64,000 nucleotides of DNA from Amycolatopsis acididurans (GTDB taxonomy: Bacteria > Actinomycetota > Actinomycetes > Mycobacteriales > Pseudonocardiaceae): NCBI RefSeq assembly GCF_012328925.1, contig NZ_JAAXLS010000001.1:248001-312000 (forward strand). The letters are read 5' to 3'. Each line of letters starts with the position of its first letter. Within the stretch, counting starts at the first letter, position 1. A program made the translations under genes and the position numbers. The notes beneath the pieces were generated by a model. That model was not told the origin of the DNA. It saw nothing but the letters and a program-made list of their open reading frames with translations, and did not search any database. Shown piece by piece: positions 63,056 to 64,000 of the stretch.

Positions 63056-64000
63056 CGGCCGCCTCCGGAATTCTGCGGCGCCGTCTGCAACGGCATCACC
63101 AGCGGGACGTTGTTCATCTTGAGTATCTGGACGAACGGCACGAGCGCCGTCTCGCATGCCTTGTTCGTGTTGTCGTTGTGCCCGCCCGAGGCGAAGATCA
63201 GCGAGCAGATGAAGGTCGCCGGATCGCTCATGTTCGTGATCGCGAAGGCGCCGGCCATGAGACTGCCGGTCGGGTCGTAGACGTTGTTGAAGTTGGACAC
63301 CCCGACGGGCGCGCGTTGCAGGAAGTCGGCCAGTGCCTGCCGGTTGCCGGCGATCTGTTTGGCCACTTTCGCCACCCCGTCGAGGTCGGTGGCCAGCGCG
63401 TTGCGGTTGTCGCGGACGAAGTTCTCCACCAGTACCGCGGTCTGGTCGAGTGTGCGCACCACGGTCGCGAGCTGGTCCCGGTTGTCGTCCAGCATCGCCG
63501 AGACGTCGGTGAGCTGCTTGCTGAAGGCCTGTACCGCACCGTCGTTCTGGGCGAGGCTGGTCACCACCGACTGCAGGTTGCGTACGGTGCCGAACAGGTC
63601 CTCGCCGCCCGCGGCGAGCGTGGTCATCGCGGCGGAGGCGTCGCGGATGGTCTCGTGGATCTGGTCGCCCTGTCCCGCGAGGTTGGCCTGCGCGGTGTCC
63701 AGCACCCGGCCGAGCGGCCCGGCGAGCTGCCCGGAGGCGGGGCCGAGCTGGGTGGCGAGCTTGTTCAGCTCGGCGACGGTGGTGTCCCATTCGACCGGGG
63801 TCACCGTGTGCGACAGCGGAATCGTGGCGTCGTCGGGCAGTTCGGGCCCGCCGGTGTAGACGGGCGTCAGCTGGATGAAGCGGCTGCTGACCATGGTGGG
63901 CGCCACGATCGCGGCCTTCACCTCGGCGGGCACCTTCAACGCCGCCTTGTACCGCAGAACCACTTTGACCCGGCCCGGTTCCGCCGTGATCGAGTCGATC
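63052..64000 (-). CDS. mceD: MCE-family protein, MceD type, 3' part (5' end outside window)
   Basis: The coding frame runs in from beyond 64000 (RVKVVLRYKAALKV at the edge), so the start is not in the window; an internal GTG at 63963 is not the start. It has the MCE-domain end (SSRFIQLTPVYTGGPELPDDATIPL), a long helical region and a C-terminal domain containing APVGVSNFNNVYDPTGSLMAG. Position directly before mceE suggests MceD; MceC is the alternative. Confidence 0.82.
   Translation of the reverse strand, partial: IDSITAEPGRVKVVLRYKAALKVPAEVKAAIVAPTMVSSRFIQLTPVYTGGPELPDDATIPLSHTVTPVEWDTTVAELNKLATQLGPASGQLAGPLGRVLDTAQANLAGQGDQIHETIRDASAAMTTLAAGGEDLFGTVRNLQSVVTSLAQNDGAVQAFSKQLTDVSAMLDDNRDQLATVVRTLDQTAVLVENFVRDNRNALATDLDGVAKVAKQIAGNRQALADFLQRAPVGVSNFNNVYDPTGSLMAGAFAITNMSDPATFICSLIFASGGHNDNTNKACETALVPFVQILKMNNVPLVMPLQTAPQNSGGGR

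Overview
The window is GC-rich actinobacterial DNA. Codons almost always end in G or C, there are many GTG starts, and most neighbouring genes overlap as ATGA, GTGA or TGATG. An mce lipid-import operon, mycofactocin-type SDRs, Rieske and P450 oxygenases and several acyl-CoA dehydrogenases point to a soil member of the Mycobacteriales/Pseudonocardiales. An Amycolatopsis-like genome is my best guess, by inference only. No rRNA, tRNA, CRISPR array, insertion sequence or integrase was seen.

Layout. Positions 1-45000 hold about ten short operons, mostly divergent pairs, for oxidising a hydrophobic or alicyclic carboxylic compound through CoA thioesters. They contain seven acyl-CoA dehydrogenases (one partial, one short), three enoyl-CoA hydratases, seven SDRs (one frameshifted), three acyl-CoA synthetases, two CaiB-type CoA-transferases, a thiolase, a DUF35-thiolase fusion, a TesB thioesterase, an aldehyde dehydrogenase, a P450 with its 3Fe-4S ferredoxin, a Rieske oxygenase, a Rieske ferredoxin and three amidohydrolase-fold enzymes. 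An ACAD11-like dehydrogenase overlaps a kinase gene. Positions 45000-50950 hold a PASTA/HTH protein, a methyltransferase, an MMPL exporter, a Tat-exported cholesterol-oxidase-like GMC enzyme and a TetR regulator. Positions 50978-57240 hold a second P450, a three-subunit molybdenum hydroxylase, a second mycofactocin-type SDR and a decayed partial copy of that SDR. Positions 57254-64000 hold the 3' part of an mce operon on the minus strand (mceD partial, mceE, mceF, four Mce-associated proteins and one YrbE permease).

The strongest non-gene signal is a repeated dyad, GAGAAT-N3-ATTCTC. It lies upstream of most of the catabolic operons between 2.5 and 41.5 kb, with two perfect copies and several copies carrying one or two mismatches. 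It sits between divergent operons and once at the very end of a coding region. I read it as the operator of one regulator that makes these operons a single regulon. The regulator is not proven; the TetR genes at 4459-5112 and 29774-30382 are candidates.

A plausible flow, by inference: uptake by Mce; hydroxylation by P450/ferredoxin; alcohol oxidation by the mycofactocin-type SDR; aldehyde oxidation; CoA activation; dehydrogenation, hydration and oxidation by ACAD, ECH and SDR enzymes; then thiolysis or retro-aldol cleavage. The Rieske and amidohydrolase genes would act on a ring. Hallmark cholesterol-ring genes (kstD, kshA, hsaABCD) are not in the window, so the substrate is left open.
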